The translations under genes and the position numbers were made by a program. This document shows positions 28,087 to 36,637 of a stretch of 64,000 nucleotides of DNA, piece by piece (position 1 is the stretch's first letter; every line of letters starts with the position of its first letter). Location: the NCBI RefSeq assembly GCF_001404515.1, contig NZ_CXWE01000003.1, positions 620,001-684,000 on the forward strand, written 5' to 3'. The stretch comes from Roseibium album (GTDB lineage: Bacteria > Pseudomonadota > Alphaproteobacteria > Rhizobiales > Stappiaceae). The notes beneath the pieces are model-generated. The model saw only the letters and a program-made list of their open reading frames with translations. It had not been told where the DNA came from and ran no database searches.

Positions 28087-29301
28087 GTGAACGATATGGC
28101 GAACAGTATCCGGACAGGTCCGGATGATCGCGGGCATTTCGGAATATTCGGCGGCCGTTATGTCGCCGAGACGCTGATGCCGTTGATTCTTGATCTGGAA
28201 CAGCAGTACGAGAATGCCAAGAACGATCCGGCATTTCATGCCGAGATCGAGACGCTGAACACCCACTACACGGGCAGGCCCTCACCGCTGTATTTTGCAG
28301 AACGGCTGACGGAAGAACTCGGCGGCGCAAAAATCTATTTCAAGCGCGACGAGTTGAACCATACCGGATCGCACAAGATCAACAACTGTCTCGGCCAGAT
28401 CCTGCTTGCCAAACGCATGGGCAAGACCCGCATCATCGCTGAAACCGGCGCGGGACAGCACGGTGTGGCCACGGCAACCGTCTGTGCCCGTTTCGGCTTG
28501 CCTTGCGTGGTCTACATGGGTGCCACCGATGTCGAGCGTCAAAAGCCGAACGTCTTTCGCATGAAGCTGTTGGGTGCCGAAATCGTTCCCGTGACTGCCG
28601 GTGCCGGCACGCTCAAGGATGCCATGAACGAGGCATTGCGTGACTGGGTGACGAATGTCGAGGATACGTATTATCTGATCGGAACGGCAGCCGGCCCGCA
28701 CCCCTATCCGGAAATGGTCCGCGACTTCCAGTCTGTGATCGGCAAGGAATTGCGGGAACAGATGATGGAAGCCGAAGGCCGTCTTCCTGATGCGCTGGTT
28801 GCTGCGGTCGGTGGCGGCTCCAACGCGATCGGACTGTTCCATCCATTCCTCGATGACGCTGATGTCAGGATCTACGGTGTCGAGGCAGGCGGGCGTGGTC
28901 TTTCCGGCGAGGAGCATTGCGCATCACTGACGGCCGGCAAGCCGGGTGTCTTGCATGGGAACCGCACCTATCTTCTGCAGGATGATGACGGGCAGATCTT
29001 TGAAGGTCACTCGATTTCGGCAGGCCTGGATTATCCCGGCATCGGTCCGGAACATTCCTGGCTCAAGGAGATTGGCCGTGTGGAATATGTACCTGTCATG
29101 GATGATGAGGCGCTGGACGCTTTCCAGATGTTGACCCGCGTCGAGGGCATAATTCCGGCACTCGAACCTGCCCATGCGCTTGCCCATGTCGTCAAGCTGG
29201 CGCCACAGATGGACAAGGACCAGATCCTGGTGATGAACCTGTGTGGACGCGGTGACAAGGATGTTTTCGCGGTTGGCCAGATGCTGGGCTTCGACATGTA
29301 G
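28087..29301 (+). CDS. trpB: Tryptophan synthase beta chain TrpB
   Basis: 404 residues from GTG 28087, with AAGGAG 7 bp upstream; an ATG at codon 4 is the alternative. Joins indole and serine on pyridoxal phosphate. The PLP lysine is in [10 protein letters not shown] (Lys97), [10 protein letters not shown] follows, and [11 protein letters not shown] binds the cofactor phosphate. A strong terminator follows, so trpA (30172), separated by two small genes, must have its own promoter. Confidence 0.98.
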   Translation: MNDMANSIRTGPDDRGHFGIFGGRYVAETLMPLILDLEQQYENAKNDPAFHAEIETLNTHYTGRPSPLYFAERLTEELGGAKIYFKRDELNHTGSHKINNCLGQILLAKRMGKTRIIAETGAGQHGVATATVCARFGLPCVVYMGATDVERQKPNVFRMKLLGAEIVPVTAGAGTLKDAMNEALRDWVTNVEDTYYLIGTAAGPHPYPEMVRDFQSVIGKELREQMMEAEGRLPDALVAAVGGGSNAIGLFHPFLDDADVRIYGVEAGGRGLSGEEHCASLTAGKPGVLHGNRTYLLQDDDGQIFEGHSISAGLDYPGIGPEHSWLKEIGRVEYVPVMDDEALDAFQMLTRVEGIIPALEPAHALAHVVKLAPQMDKDQILVMNLCGRGDKDVFAVGQMLGFDM

Positions 29302-29325
29302 CTGTTCGCCTGCAGAATTGCATTC

Positions 29326-29356
29326 AAAAGCCGTGCGTCAGGGACGCGCGGCTTTT
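29326..29356. terminator. Bidirectional intrinsic terminator after trpB
   Basis: A 14-bp stem (AAAAGCCGTGCGTC with GACGCGCGGCTTTT, one G-U wobble) and an AGG loop, followed by more T residues on the plus strand. The opposite-strand small gene at 29338 ends inside the stem. Confidence 0.9.
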
Positions 29357-29574
29357 TTTCTGATCGGCTTTTGCCTCAGCAATACTTCAAGCAGATCCTG
29401 TCTGCCGCGCGCATCCAGGTTCGCCGCCTGTTTCAGCAAGGCCGGATCGGTTCCGTCGTCCGGTTGCCTGTTTTCTGTATTCCTCTGTGAAGCGGTAATG
29501 TTCAAGCTCCTGACATGCCGCCAGATCAATTCATGCAACGGTCTGGGCGCAGGTTCGAAAAGCGAATGGGCCAC
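29338..29574 (-). CDS. Small hypothetical protein (78 residues)
   Basis: I do not recognise this gene. The start proposed is GTG 29574, because AAGGAG lies 6 bp upstream; the frame stays open further upstream but that part is Cys-rich and unlike a bacterial N-terminus. The product is basic and soluble, with an LLKQAANLDARGRQDLLEVLLRQKP helix near the end. It is divergent from the DUF1127 gene and its stop lies within the trpB terminator. It could be spurious. Confidence 0.45.
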   Translation of the reverse strand: MAHSLFEPAPRPLHELIWRHVRSLNITASQRNTENRQPDDGTDPALLKQAANLDARGRQDLLEVLLRQKPIRKKAARP

Positions 29575-29719
29575 TTGCAGCTCCTTTCTTGATTGTGCGG
29601 GAATCAATATAGGCGCACTTTGTGCACTTTTAAACCGCCAATTCTGCATTTTTGCCCAACGAGACATGCAGTTTTTACGGCAGATTTGATCAATCAGGCA
29701 GACAGATATTCCAGAACAG

Positions 29720-29764
29720 CATTGCTGCAATGCATTCCTGTCGGTTGTTTGCAGTGCAGCAATG
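29720..29764. promoter_or_regulatory. TGC-rich inverted repeat upstream of the DUF1127 gene
   Basis: CATTGCTGCAATGCA (29720-29734) and TGCAGTGCAGCAATG (29750-29764) are complementary at 14 of 15 positions with a 15-nt loop. It could be an operator or a leader hairpin. TGC/GCA-rich sites of this kind are bound by the PHA-responsive repressor PhaR in other alphaproteobacteria; that link is inference. A near-copy of its core (GCTGCRATGCA) occurs upstream of the PHA depolymerase gene at 58108-58118. Confidence 0.6.
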
Positions 29765-29829
29765 ACTATCTTGGAGGCCGGACAAGGACGGAAAGAAGTT
29801 CCGTCTGGTCAACAGGAAGGAAAATTGAG

Positions 29830-30000
29830 ATGAACTTCGATCTTCTGACAGGTTTTGTCCGCGACATCCGCTCAGCTCGCCGCGTTGCGAACGAGTTTGA
29901 ACGCCTGAACCGGATGAACACTCAAGAACTTGCCCGGCTTGGCCTGGATCGCACCCAGATCTCCAGCTACGCATTCAACAAGCACTTCAATCAGCTCTAG
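29830..30000 (+). CDS. DUF1127 small protein
   Basis: 56 residues: a short N-terminal helix and the conserved C-terminal pattern RLNRMNTQELARLGLDRTQISSYAFNKHF. DUF1127 proteins are small, arginine-rich proteins of alpha- and gammaproteobacteria; some bind RNA and affect sRNA or mRNA turnover and phosphate or C1 metabolism. It has a purine-rich ribosome-binding region (AGGAAGGAAAA) and lies between trpB and trpA. An inverted repeat is 66 bp upstream. Confidence 0.85.
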   Translation: MNFDLLTGFVRDIRSARRVANEFERLNRMNTQELARLGLDRTQISSYAFNKHFNQL

Positions 30001-30084
30001 TTCAAGGAACCTGTCCGGACGCCCGGGTTGTCGCCGGAAGGACGATTGTCGCTCGGGCATCTTGCCGGATTGGTACGTTCTTGA

Positions 30085-30113
30085 TTGACATCCGCTTGCC
30101 CGCTCCCCTACAT
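30085..30113 (+). promoter_or_regulatory. Candidate promoter of trpA-accD-folC
   Basis: TTGACA (30085-30090), 17-bp spacer, CTACAT (30108-30113), close to the alphaproteobacterial housekeeping consensus. It is 59 bp before the trpA start and fits the need for separate trpA expression after the trpB terminator. Confidence 0.6.
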
Positions 30114-30140
30114 CGCACTGGGTTCAAACTGAGTAACGGG

Positions 30141-30157
30141 GCCGCGCAATGCGCGGC
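30141..30157. repeat. GC-rich hairpin in the trpA leader
   Basis: GCCGCGC and GCGCGGC around an AAT loop, a perfect 7-bp stem ending 14 bp before the trpA ATG and next to its AAGGGTG ribosome-binding region. It could limit trpA translation or stabilise the 5' end. Confidence 0.5.
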
Positions 30158-30171
30158 AAGGGTGAAGCTGC

Positions 30172-31005
30172 ATGACGGAAACGCGTATCGATCGCCGCTT
30201 TAAGGCCTGTGCCGATGCAGGCAGGCCTGCCTTGGTCACCTTCATCACTGCGGGCGATCCCGATCTGGAAACATCCCAGGCGGTCCTGAACGCGCTACCC
30301 GAAGCCGGCGCCGACGTCATCGAACTGGGCATGCCGTTCTCCGATCCAATGGCAGAAGGAATCCCGATCCAGCTTGGCAACCAGCGCGCGCTTGCCGCGG
30401 GCCATACCATGGACAAGACCCTGCAAATGGTGCGCAGGTTCCGGGAACAGGATGACGATACCCCGATCATTTTGATGGGTTACTACAATCCGATCTATGT
30501 CCGCGATCCGGAGAAATTCGTGAAAATTGCCCGGGATGCAGGCGTTGATGGCTTCATCATTGTCGACATCCCTGCCGAGGCAGACGACGAGCTTTGCATT
30601 CCGGCGCTGGAGGCGGGATTGAATTTTATCCGCCTAGCCACTCCCACCACCGACGACAAGCGGTTGCCTGCTGTTCTGGCCAATACCTCCGGATTCGTTT
30701 ATTACGTTTCAGTCACCGGTATCACCGGCGCCAACATCGCAGACACGGGACGCGTGACCCAGGCGGTCAACCGCATCAAGAGCCACACGGATCTGCCTGT
30801 CGCTGTCGGTTTTGGCGTGAAGACGGCTGACCAGGCGGCAGTCATCGGCAAGGATGCCGACGGGGTCGTCGTCGGTTCGGTTCTCGTGAATGCCATTCGT
30901 GACAGCCTGGACGAGGCAGGCAAGGCAACAGACAGGACCGTCAATGCGGTTTCGGCCGTTGTCCGGGATCTGGCTTCCGGCTGCGCAAGAGCCCGTTCGA
31001 ACTGA
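30172..31005 (+). CDS. trpA: Tryptophan synthase alpha chain TrpA
   Basis: 277 residues. Cleaves indole-3-glycerol phosphate to indole, which channels to TrpB. The first catalytic acid is present in [11 protein letters not shown]. The second, Asp60 in the Salmonella enzyme within the motif DPxADG, is glutamate here ([10 protein letters not shown]); the codon is GAA. The flanking PIQ and later [10 protein letters not shown] phosphate loop are normal. Apart from this the protein looks intact. accD follows 82 bp later. Confidence 0.95.
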   Translation: MTETRIDRRFKACADAGRPALVTFITAGDPDLETSQAVLNALPEAGADVIELGMPFSDPMAEGIPIQLGNQRALAAGHTMDKTLQMVRRFREQDDDTPIILMGYYNPIYVRDPEKFVKIARDAGVDGFIIVDIPAEADDELCIPALEAGLNFIRLATPTTDDKRLPAVLANTSGFVYYVSVTGITGANIADTGRVTQAVNRIKSHTDLPVAVGFGVKTADQAAVIGKDADGVVVGSVLVNAIRDSLDEAGKATDRTVNAVSAVVRDLASGCARARSN

Positions 31006-31060
31006 ACCGGGTTGTTTGAATTGAACGATTTCAGGTGGACCCCATATCTCCGCCTAGTCA

Positions 31061-31072
31061 TTACTCGAGTAA
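31061..31072. promoter_or_regulatory. 12-bp perfect palindrome upstream of accD
   Basis: TTACTCGAGTAA lies 15 bp before the accD GTG, in the trpA-accD gap. It has the size and symmetry of a repressor operator, but no matching regulator is known to me. Confidence 0.4.
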
Positions 31073-31087
31073 ACGGACGCGTTTGAC

Positions 31088-32062
31088 GTGAACTGGATCA
31101 ACTCTATCGTACGCCCCAAGATCCGCGACCTTTGGAAAAAGCGCGAAGTTCCGGAAAATCTCTGGATCAAGGATCCGGAAACCGGTGAGATGGTGTTCCA
31201 TCGCGATCTGGAGGCCAATCTCTGGGTGGTACCCAATTCCGGCCATCACATGCGCATGCCTGCGCGCAAGCGTGTCGAAACCTTTTTCGATGACGGCAAC
31301 TATTCAGACGTCAAGACACCCGAAGTTCAGGCGGATCCCCACAAGTTCAGGGACTCCAAGCGATACACGGATCGGCTGAAGGAAGCGCGCGCGAAGTCCG
31401 GCGAGGAAGAAGCCATTCTGGTTGCCCAGGGCAAAGTCAACGGCATGGACATGACCATTGCCGTGCAGAACTTTGACTTCGTTGCAGGGTCGCTGGGCAT
31501 GGCAGCCGGGGAAGCTATTCTTGCAGGCATGATGAAAGCGGTGGAAGACAAGACGCCTTTCATCATGTTCGCGGCCTCCGGCGGTGCCCGCATGCAGGAA
31601 GGCATTCTGTCCCTGATGCAGATGCCGCGCACAACGGTTGGCGTTCAGATGCTGCGCGAGGCCGGACTGCCCTATATTGTCGTCCTGACCAATCCGACCA
31701 CCGGGGGCGTATCCGCATCCTATGCGATGCTGGGCGACGTCCATATTGCCGAACCGGGTGCGCAAATTGGCTTCGCCGGACGGCGCGTCATCGAACAGAC
31801 AGTTCGCGAAAAGTTGCCCGAGGATTTCCAGACGGCTGAATATCTGCTCGATCACGGCATGATCGACATGGTTGTTCCGCGGCTGGAGCTGAAGGAAACG
31901 ATCGCCCGGATATGCGGCATTCTGCTGAAGCGCGAAGTTGAGCTGCCGAAGCTTGAAGCGCCCGTGACAGAAGAAGTTGAAGACGAATCCATCGCCGAAG
32001 ACCCGGCCGAAGAAGCCGAATCCGATGACAAGGACGCCAAGGAAGCGGAACCGGCGAGCTGA
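31088..32062 (+). CDS. accD: Acetyl-CoA carboxylase carboxyltransferase beta subunit AccD
   Basis: 324 residues from GTG 31088. Transfers carboxyl from biotin to acetyl-CoA with AccA, giving malonyl-CoA for fatty-acid synthesis. The crotonase-like core is clear: [17 protein letters not shown] helix, [12 protein letters not shown] oxyanion motif, [28 protein letters not shown]. The N-terminal region aligns with the E. coli zinc ribbon ([13 protein letters not shown] to SGHHMRM), but all four cysteines are missing. The tail is acidic ([22 protein letters not shown] within the last 40 residues). The trpA-accD-folC order is common in this group. Confidence 0.96.
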   Translation: MNWINSIVRPKIRDLWKKREVPENLWIKDPETGEMVFHRDLEANLWVVPNSGHHMRMPARKRVETFFDDGNYSDVKTPEVQADPHKFRDSKRYTDRLKEARAKSGEEEAILVAQGKVNGMDMTIAVQNFDFVAGSLGMAAGEAILAGMMKAVEDKTPFIMFAASGGARMQEGILSLMQMPRTTVGVQMLREAGLPYIVVLTNPTTGGVSASYAMLGDVHIAEPGAQIGFAGRRVIEQTVREKLPEDFQTAEYLLDHGMIDMVVPRLELKETIARICGILLKREVELPKLEAPVTEEVEDESIAEDPAEEAESDDKDAKEAEPAS

Positions 32063-32208
32063 TAGTCGGACAGTTTTCCCGCTGGATTTTCCCGAAAATG
32101 TCGCGAAAGCGGCATATCCCGACAATTCCGCCCGGTTCGCTTGTCAAGCGGCTGGCCATCCCCTAAACGCGTAATTGGATCAAGGAACACCCAGTCTGTC
32201 TGGACTGG

Positions 32209-33633
32209 ATGTTCCGAAGCCGGCTGGCTTCGAGGAGACAGCGCATCTTTTCGTCTTTCAAGAGGCAGACGGATGCGGAAGCGAAACACGGGACAGAGGA
32301 CCCTTCGGAGGGCGCCTTGGATCAGATAACGAAAATCCTGGACAGATTGCTTGCACTGCATCCAAAGGAGATTGATCTCTCCCTGGGACGCATGCACCGG
32401 CTGCTGGCAGCGCTGGGCAATCCTGAAAACCGGCTTCCTCCGGTTGTCCATGTTGCCGGCACCAATGGCAAGGGATCGGTGACGGCGACCATGCGCGCGA
32501 TCCTCGAAGCCTCCGGTAAACGCTGCCATGTCTATACCTCGCCGCACCTTGTATCCTTCAATGAGCGCATCCGGCTTGGAACGGACGGCAGCTTCGTTAC
32601 CGATCCTGTGCTATACGACGCGCTTCATCGATGTGAAGAAGCCAATGCCGGTGAGGAAATCACCTTCTTCGAAATCACCACGGCGGCGGCTTTGCTGATT
32701 TTCGCCGAACACCCGGCGGATATTCTGCTTCTGGAGGTCGGTCTTGGCGGGCGCCTTGATGCGACAAATGTCATCGATCAACCTGTCGTGACGGTCATCA
32801 CACCCGTTTCCATGGACCACGAGAAGTTTCTCGGTGACGATCTTGCGGTGATCGCAGCGGAAAAGGCGGGTATCATCAAGCAAGGTGTTCCTGTGGTCTC
32901 CGCCGCGCAGCCGGAAGAAGCGTTTCCCGCAATTGTCCGCCAGGCGGCGCGGAAACGCGCTGCTCTCAAGGTCTTTGGACAGGATTTTGTCGCACAACAC
33001 GATCAGGGCCGTATGGCGTTTCAGGACGACGACGGGCTGATCGACCTGCCGCTTCCGGTGCTGGGCGGAGGTCACCAGTTTGCCAACGCCGGCCTCGCGA
33101 TTGCCGCACTCAAGGCGGCTGGCTTGCTGCCGGACGAAACCACGATTACCGAAGGCTTGAAGTCGGTGAACTGGCCTGGACGGCTGCAGCCGGTCATGCA
33201 CGGATATCTGCTGGATTTGTGTCCGGAAGGCGCAGAGGTCTGGATCGACGGCGGTCACAACCCCGGTGCGGGCGTATCGGTCGCGCAGTTCATGGGCGAA
33301 CAGGAAGAACGATCACCTCGGCCGCTCTATCTTGTCGCGGGCATGCTGACGACCAAGGATCCCGTCGGGTATTTCCTCCCGTTTCATGGCCTTGTGCGTC
33401 ATGTCGGGACCGTGCCGATATCCACGACCACGACCGCCAGATCACCGGAAGACCTTGCGGACCTTGCACGCTGTGCCGGATTGGAAGCAACACCGTTTCC
33501 TTCACTGGACGCGGCGCTGGCAGATGTGGCAGCCTGTGCCGAAAAGGATGGCGAGCCGCCCAGGATCCTGATCTGCGGTTCGCTCTATCTTGCCGGTGAA
33601 GCCTTGGCACGGAACGGAACAGCTCCGGACTGA
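32209..33633 (+). CDS. folC: Bifunctional folylpolyglutamate/dihydrofolate synthase FolC
   Basis: 474 residues as drawn. Adds glutamate to dihydropteroate or to folates. The P-loop VAGTNGKGSV, the omega-loop region TSPHLVSFNERIR and LEVGLGGRLDATN are family signatures. The MurD-like C-terminal domain contains WIDGGHNPGA. The first 36 residues are not conserved; a TTG at 32316 (giving LDQITKILDRLLALHPKEIDLSLGRM) follows a GGAGGG ribosome-binding sequence and is a serious alternative start. Confidence 0.93.
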   Translation: MFRSRLASRRQRIFSSFKRQTDAEAKHGTEDPSEGALDQITKILDRLLALHPKEIDLSLGRMHRLLAALGNPENRLPPVVHVAGTNGKGSVTATMRAILEASGKRCHVYTSPHLVSFNERIRLGTDGSFVTDPVLYDALHRCEEANAGEEITFFEITTAAALLIFAEHPADILLLEVGLGGRLDATNVIDQPVVTVITPVSMDHEKFLGDDLAVIAAEKAGIIKQGVPVVSAAQPEEAFPAIVRQAARKRAALKVFGQDFVAQHDQGRMAFQDDDGLIDLPLPVLGGGHQFANAGLAIAALKAAGLLPDETTITEGLKSVNWPGRLQPVMHGYLLDLCPEGAEVWIDGGHNPGAGVSVAQFMGEQEERSPRPLYLVAGMLTTKDPVGYFLPFHGLVRHVGTVPISTTTTARSPEDLADLARCAGLEATPFPSLDAALADVAACAEKDGEPPRILICGSLYLAGEALARNGTAPD

Positions 33634-33667
33634 TGTATCACCGGGACCCCCATGGAGGCCTGTTGGG

Positions 33668-34930
33668 ATGCATATGTCTTTCAAATTTTCTGCTGGAGCA
33701 ACTGCTCTTCTGCTCGGCGTGCTACTCACCGGTGCCCCCGCGCTGTCATTGTCAGAGCAGTACGAAACGCCGCCCGAACAGGATCCGGCAGTTGTGCTCG
33801 AGGGCAAGGAAAATGGTCCGGGCTATGCGGTCCTGTCGCCAGTGCGCAGTGATGGTTTCCTGCGTATCTATCAGTTGCAGACCGATCAGGGTGTTGAACA
33901 GATAGAGGGCGACGGCCTTCTGAAACTCCGGCTTTCGGAGATCAGGGTCCTGATCGCGCTCGAAAGCCTCAAGAACGATGCAAGCTTCGTGGACGGCCTC
34001 AAACAGGCCGCGATGAAACCGGTCGATTTTGTCGAAAGCACAGTCACTGACCCGGTCGGCACCGCGAAAAGCACGGTATCCGGTGTTGGCCGCATGTTCG
34101 GCAGGTTGACCAAGGGCGTCGAAGCGGCGGTCTCCGGGAAAGGCGGTTCACCGGCTGAACTGGCCAAATCGATCACCGGGCAGGCCCGCGCTGAACGGGA
34201 ACTGGCGGTTGAACTGGGAGCGGACCCCTACACCTTCTACGCGCCTCTGTCCAAGAAGCTCAATGAAACAGCGAGCGTGACCACCGCTGGAAACTGGACA
34301 GTGACCGCAATTACCGCCCTTTTGCCCGGCGGGATGATTGTGTCTGCCGCGCGCCAGGCGGACAATTTCCGCACATTGATCGTCGACAGCACGCCGGCAG
34401 AGCTTGCGGAGCGAACAGCAGGAACTTTGCGCGCCGCCGGCGTTGCGGAGCAAACGATATCCCGGATCGCGAAAAATCCATTCTACACGGCCTCGGAAAA
34501 GGCAGTCATTGCCTATCAGCTGCAGGCCATGCCGACCGTGCAGGATCTGGACTTGATCGCTGCCAAGGCAGCCGACGCGGAAAGCCGTGACATCGCGTAT
34601 TTTCAACTCCGCCGGGTCGTGCTCCTCGAAACCTACAACCGGACAATCTCCGGACTTGGCCAGATCAGGGAACTCAACGGTATCCCGGTCGCAATTCGTA
34701 AAGACGGACTTGCCGCTGTCGTCCTGCCACTCGACATGGTCGCCTGGACCCAGACCGTTGCACAAACCTTCTCGTCGATGCACGAAGGCATGGCCGGTTT
34801 GCCGTTCCCGCCTACGGGGGTCGATTTCCTGATCACCGGTGACCTGACGCCCATGGCTGCCGAACGGCTCACCGCATTCGGCTGGGAAATCACCGGCAAT
34901 TACCCGATACCGGAAGGGCCAGTGCACTAG
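33668..34930 (+). CDS. Exported protein of unknown function
   Basis: 420 residues from ATG 33668 (a second ATG follows at 33674). A signal peptide is clear: FKFSAGATALLLGVLLTGAPALS, cleavage near residue 28. The mature part has repeated small amphipathic stretches (DPVGTAKSTVSGVGRMFGRLTKGVEAAVSG), a hydrophobic patch ALLPGGMIVSAAR and a C-terminal LITGDLTPMAAERLTAFGWEI. I do not recognise a family; it looks like an envelope protein conserved in this lineage. It follows folC by 34 bp, possibly in the same transcript, and is followed by a palindromic repeat. Confidence 0.75.
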   Translation: MHMSFKFSAGATALLLGVLLTGAPALSLSEQYETPPEQDPAVVLEGKENGPGYAVLSPVRSDGFLRIYQLQTDQGVEQIEGDGLLKLRLSEIRVLIALESLKNDASFVDGLKQAAMKPVDFVESTVTDPVGTAKSTVSGVGRMFGRLTKGVEAAVSGKGGSPAELAKSITGQARAERELAVELGADPYTFYAPLSKKLNETASVTTAGNWTVTAITALLPGGMIVSAARQADNFRTLIVDSTPAELAERTAGTLRAAGVAEQTISRIAKNPFYTASEKAVIAYQLQAMPTVQDLDLIAAKAADAESRDIAYFQLRRVVLLETYNRTISGLGQIRELNGIPVAIRKDGLAAVVLPLDMVAWTQTVAQTFSSMHEGMAGLPFPPTGVDFLITGDLTPMAAERLTAFGWEITGNYPIPEGPVH

Positions 34931-34993
34931 ACACGTTTGCTTTGTCATTCAGGTGAAGACGGGGATCCGGCAAAGGCAGGCCTTGGGAACTGG

Positions 34994-35027
34994 ATCCCGG
35001 TTTTGGCGAAAGACGCCAAACCGGGAT
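34994..35027. repeat. Intergenic inverted repeat (ATCCCGG type)
   Basis: ATCCCGGTTTTGGCG and CGCCAAACCGGGAT around a 5-nt loop, complementary with a single bulge. It lies in the 138-bp gap between convergent genes. The unit resembles dispersed palindromes found between genes in this bacterial group; it may act as a terminator or mRNA stabiliser. Confidence 0.75.
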
Positions 35028-35068
35028 GACAACCAACTCCCTGAGACTTTGAAATGTCTTTTGTCCTC

Positions 35069-35986
35069 TCAAACACACTCCAGAACCGGCCCGGACAATC
35101 CGGATTCCCAACCGAGGATGGCGCGTTTGCGGGTGAGGCCCCAGTGGTAACCTCCGATCTGACCGCCTTTGGCCAGGACCCGGTGACACGGCACCACGAA
35201 GGAAATCGGATTGCGCCCGACTGCTGATCCGACAGCGCGCGAAGCCTTGGGGTTTCCGATCGAGGCGGCAACATCGGAATAGGTGGTTGCCTGACCCATC
35301 GGAATCTTCAGCAGGGTCTGCCACACCCTGATTTCGAAATCCGTCCCGATCATGACCACGTTGAGCGGCTGATCTTCACACCATTTGTCGGGATCGAACA
35401 CGCGTTGTGCATATGAAGAAGTGGCGTCCTGATCATGGGAATAGATTGCCGCCGGCCAGCGCTCGCACATGTCCTCCAGGGCGCTCTGCTCTTCGCCCGG
35501 ATCCGCAAACCCGAGACCTGCAAGTCCCTTGTCCGTTGCCAGGATCAGCACCTGGCCGAAAGGAGACGGGTGAAAGCCATAGACAATCTGGACTCCTTCG
35601 CCGCGAGCCCGGTAGTCGCCAGGCGTCATGGCTTCATGGGTGATGAACAGATCGTGCAGGCGGGACGAGCCGGACAGACCGACTTCGTAGGACGCATCCA
35701 GAACGCTCGCGGAGTCCCGCAGGAGCGCCTTGGCATGGTCCAGCGTGATGGCCTGCAGAAACTGCTTTGGCGTCAGCCCCGCCCAGCGCGAAAACACTCT
35801 CTGCAGCTGGATGGGCTGAAGCCTTGCTTCCTTTGCCAGTTGTTCGAGCGTCGGCTGCTCGCGCCAGTCCTCGGTGATCCTCTTCAGGGTCTGCCGGACG
35901 ACGGCATAGTTTTCGGCCGCCTCTTCGCCTACGGAAATCGGTTCGGGTCCGGGGGTGAGGCTGGAAAGATCGATTGCCTTGGTCAT
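35069..35986 (-). CDS. Ada-like O6-methylguanine-DNA methyltransferase with AraC-type domain
   Basis: 305 residues. Residues about 25-115 are an AraC-type DNA-binding domain (LEQLAKEARLQPIQLQRVFSRWAGLTPKQFL). The C-terminal half is methylated-DNA:protein-cysteine methyltransferase: TTYSDVAASIGNPKASRAVGSAVGRNP and the acceptor-cysteine motif VVPCHRVL. The N-terminal zinc domain of E. coli Ada, which senses methyl phosphotriesters, is absent. It therefore repairs alkylated guanine, and whether it also activates genes is unclear. Confidence 0.93.
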   Translation of the reverse strand: MTKAIDLSSLTPGPEPISVGEEAAENYAVVRQTLKRITEDWREQPTLEQLAKEARLQPIQLQRVFSRWAGLTPKQFLQAITLDHAKALLRDSASVLDASYEVGLSGSSRLHDLFITHEAMTPGDYRARGEGVQIVYGFHPSPFGQVLILATDKGLAGLGFADPGEEQSALEDMCERWPAAIYSHDQDATSSYAQRVFDPDKWCEDQPLNVVMIGTDFEIRVWQTLLKIPMGQATTYSDVAASIGNPKASRAVGSAVGRNPISFVVPCHRVLAKGGQIGGYHWGLTRKRAILGWESGLSGPVLECV

Positions 35987-36067
35987 TTCAAACTCGTCGC
36001 TTGATCAGTTTAGAAGCGATTTTAGGTGACGTAGCAAGGAAGCGCGACCCGTTTTGCGAGGGCCGGC

Positions 36068-36511
36068 CTATTGGCTGGGCAGAACGGCTGGGCCCTTGCG
36101 GGTGTTCAGGAGCAGATTGGTCTCCGATCCGGTAATGCCCTCGATCAGGCGAATGCGGTTGAGTGCATCGTCGAAGGCAGCGAGATCTCTTGTCGCAACA
36201 TCCAGGACAAGATCCCATTTGCCGTTTGTCGAATGGATTGCCCGGACCTCTGTCATGGCGCTCAAGGACCGGATAACAGGATCCGTGTTATGACCGGCAA
36301 CCACCAGAAGGGTTATCGCCCTGATTGGCAGATCACGCCAGTCGTCGCGCAGAACGGCCGTAAATCCCAGAATCTCTCCGGTAACCTGCAGCTTTTCCAT
36401 GCGTGCGCGGACTGTTGCCCGAGACACTTTCAGATCACCTGCCAAATCGGACACGGATCGTCGCCCATCATGTCGCAACAGAGAAATTAATCGAAGATCC
36501 AGATCATCCAT
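36068..36511 (-). CDS. Lrp/AsnC-family transcriptional regulator
   Basis: 147 residues from ATG 36511 (MDDLDLRLISLLRHDGRRSVSDLAGDL). An N-terminal winged helix (VSRATVRARMEKLQVTGEILGF) is followed by the RAM effector domain. It is divergent from the arginase gene with a 126-bp AT-rich gap, so it probably regulates arginase and ornithine cyclodeaminase in response to arginine or ornithine (inference from position). A TTG start at 36541 would add ten residues. Confidence 0.9.
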   Translation of the reverse strand: MDDLDLRLISLLRHDGRRSVSDLAGDLKVSRATVRARMEKLQVTGEILGFTAVLRDDWRDLPIRAITLLVVAGHNTDPVIRSLSAMTEVRAIHSTNGKWDLVLDVATRDLAAFDDALNRIRLIEGITGSETNLLLNTRKGPAVLPSQ

Positions 36512-36637
36512 TTTATCAACTTGATTAGTTTTGCCTTCCAATATGATAAATTATGCTGCTCTTTTGCGCAAGTCACGGGATTTACTCCGCCGCTCCGTAT
36601 CCGCACAATTCTCGGATTGAGGCATTTGGAGGACAAA

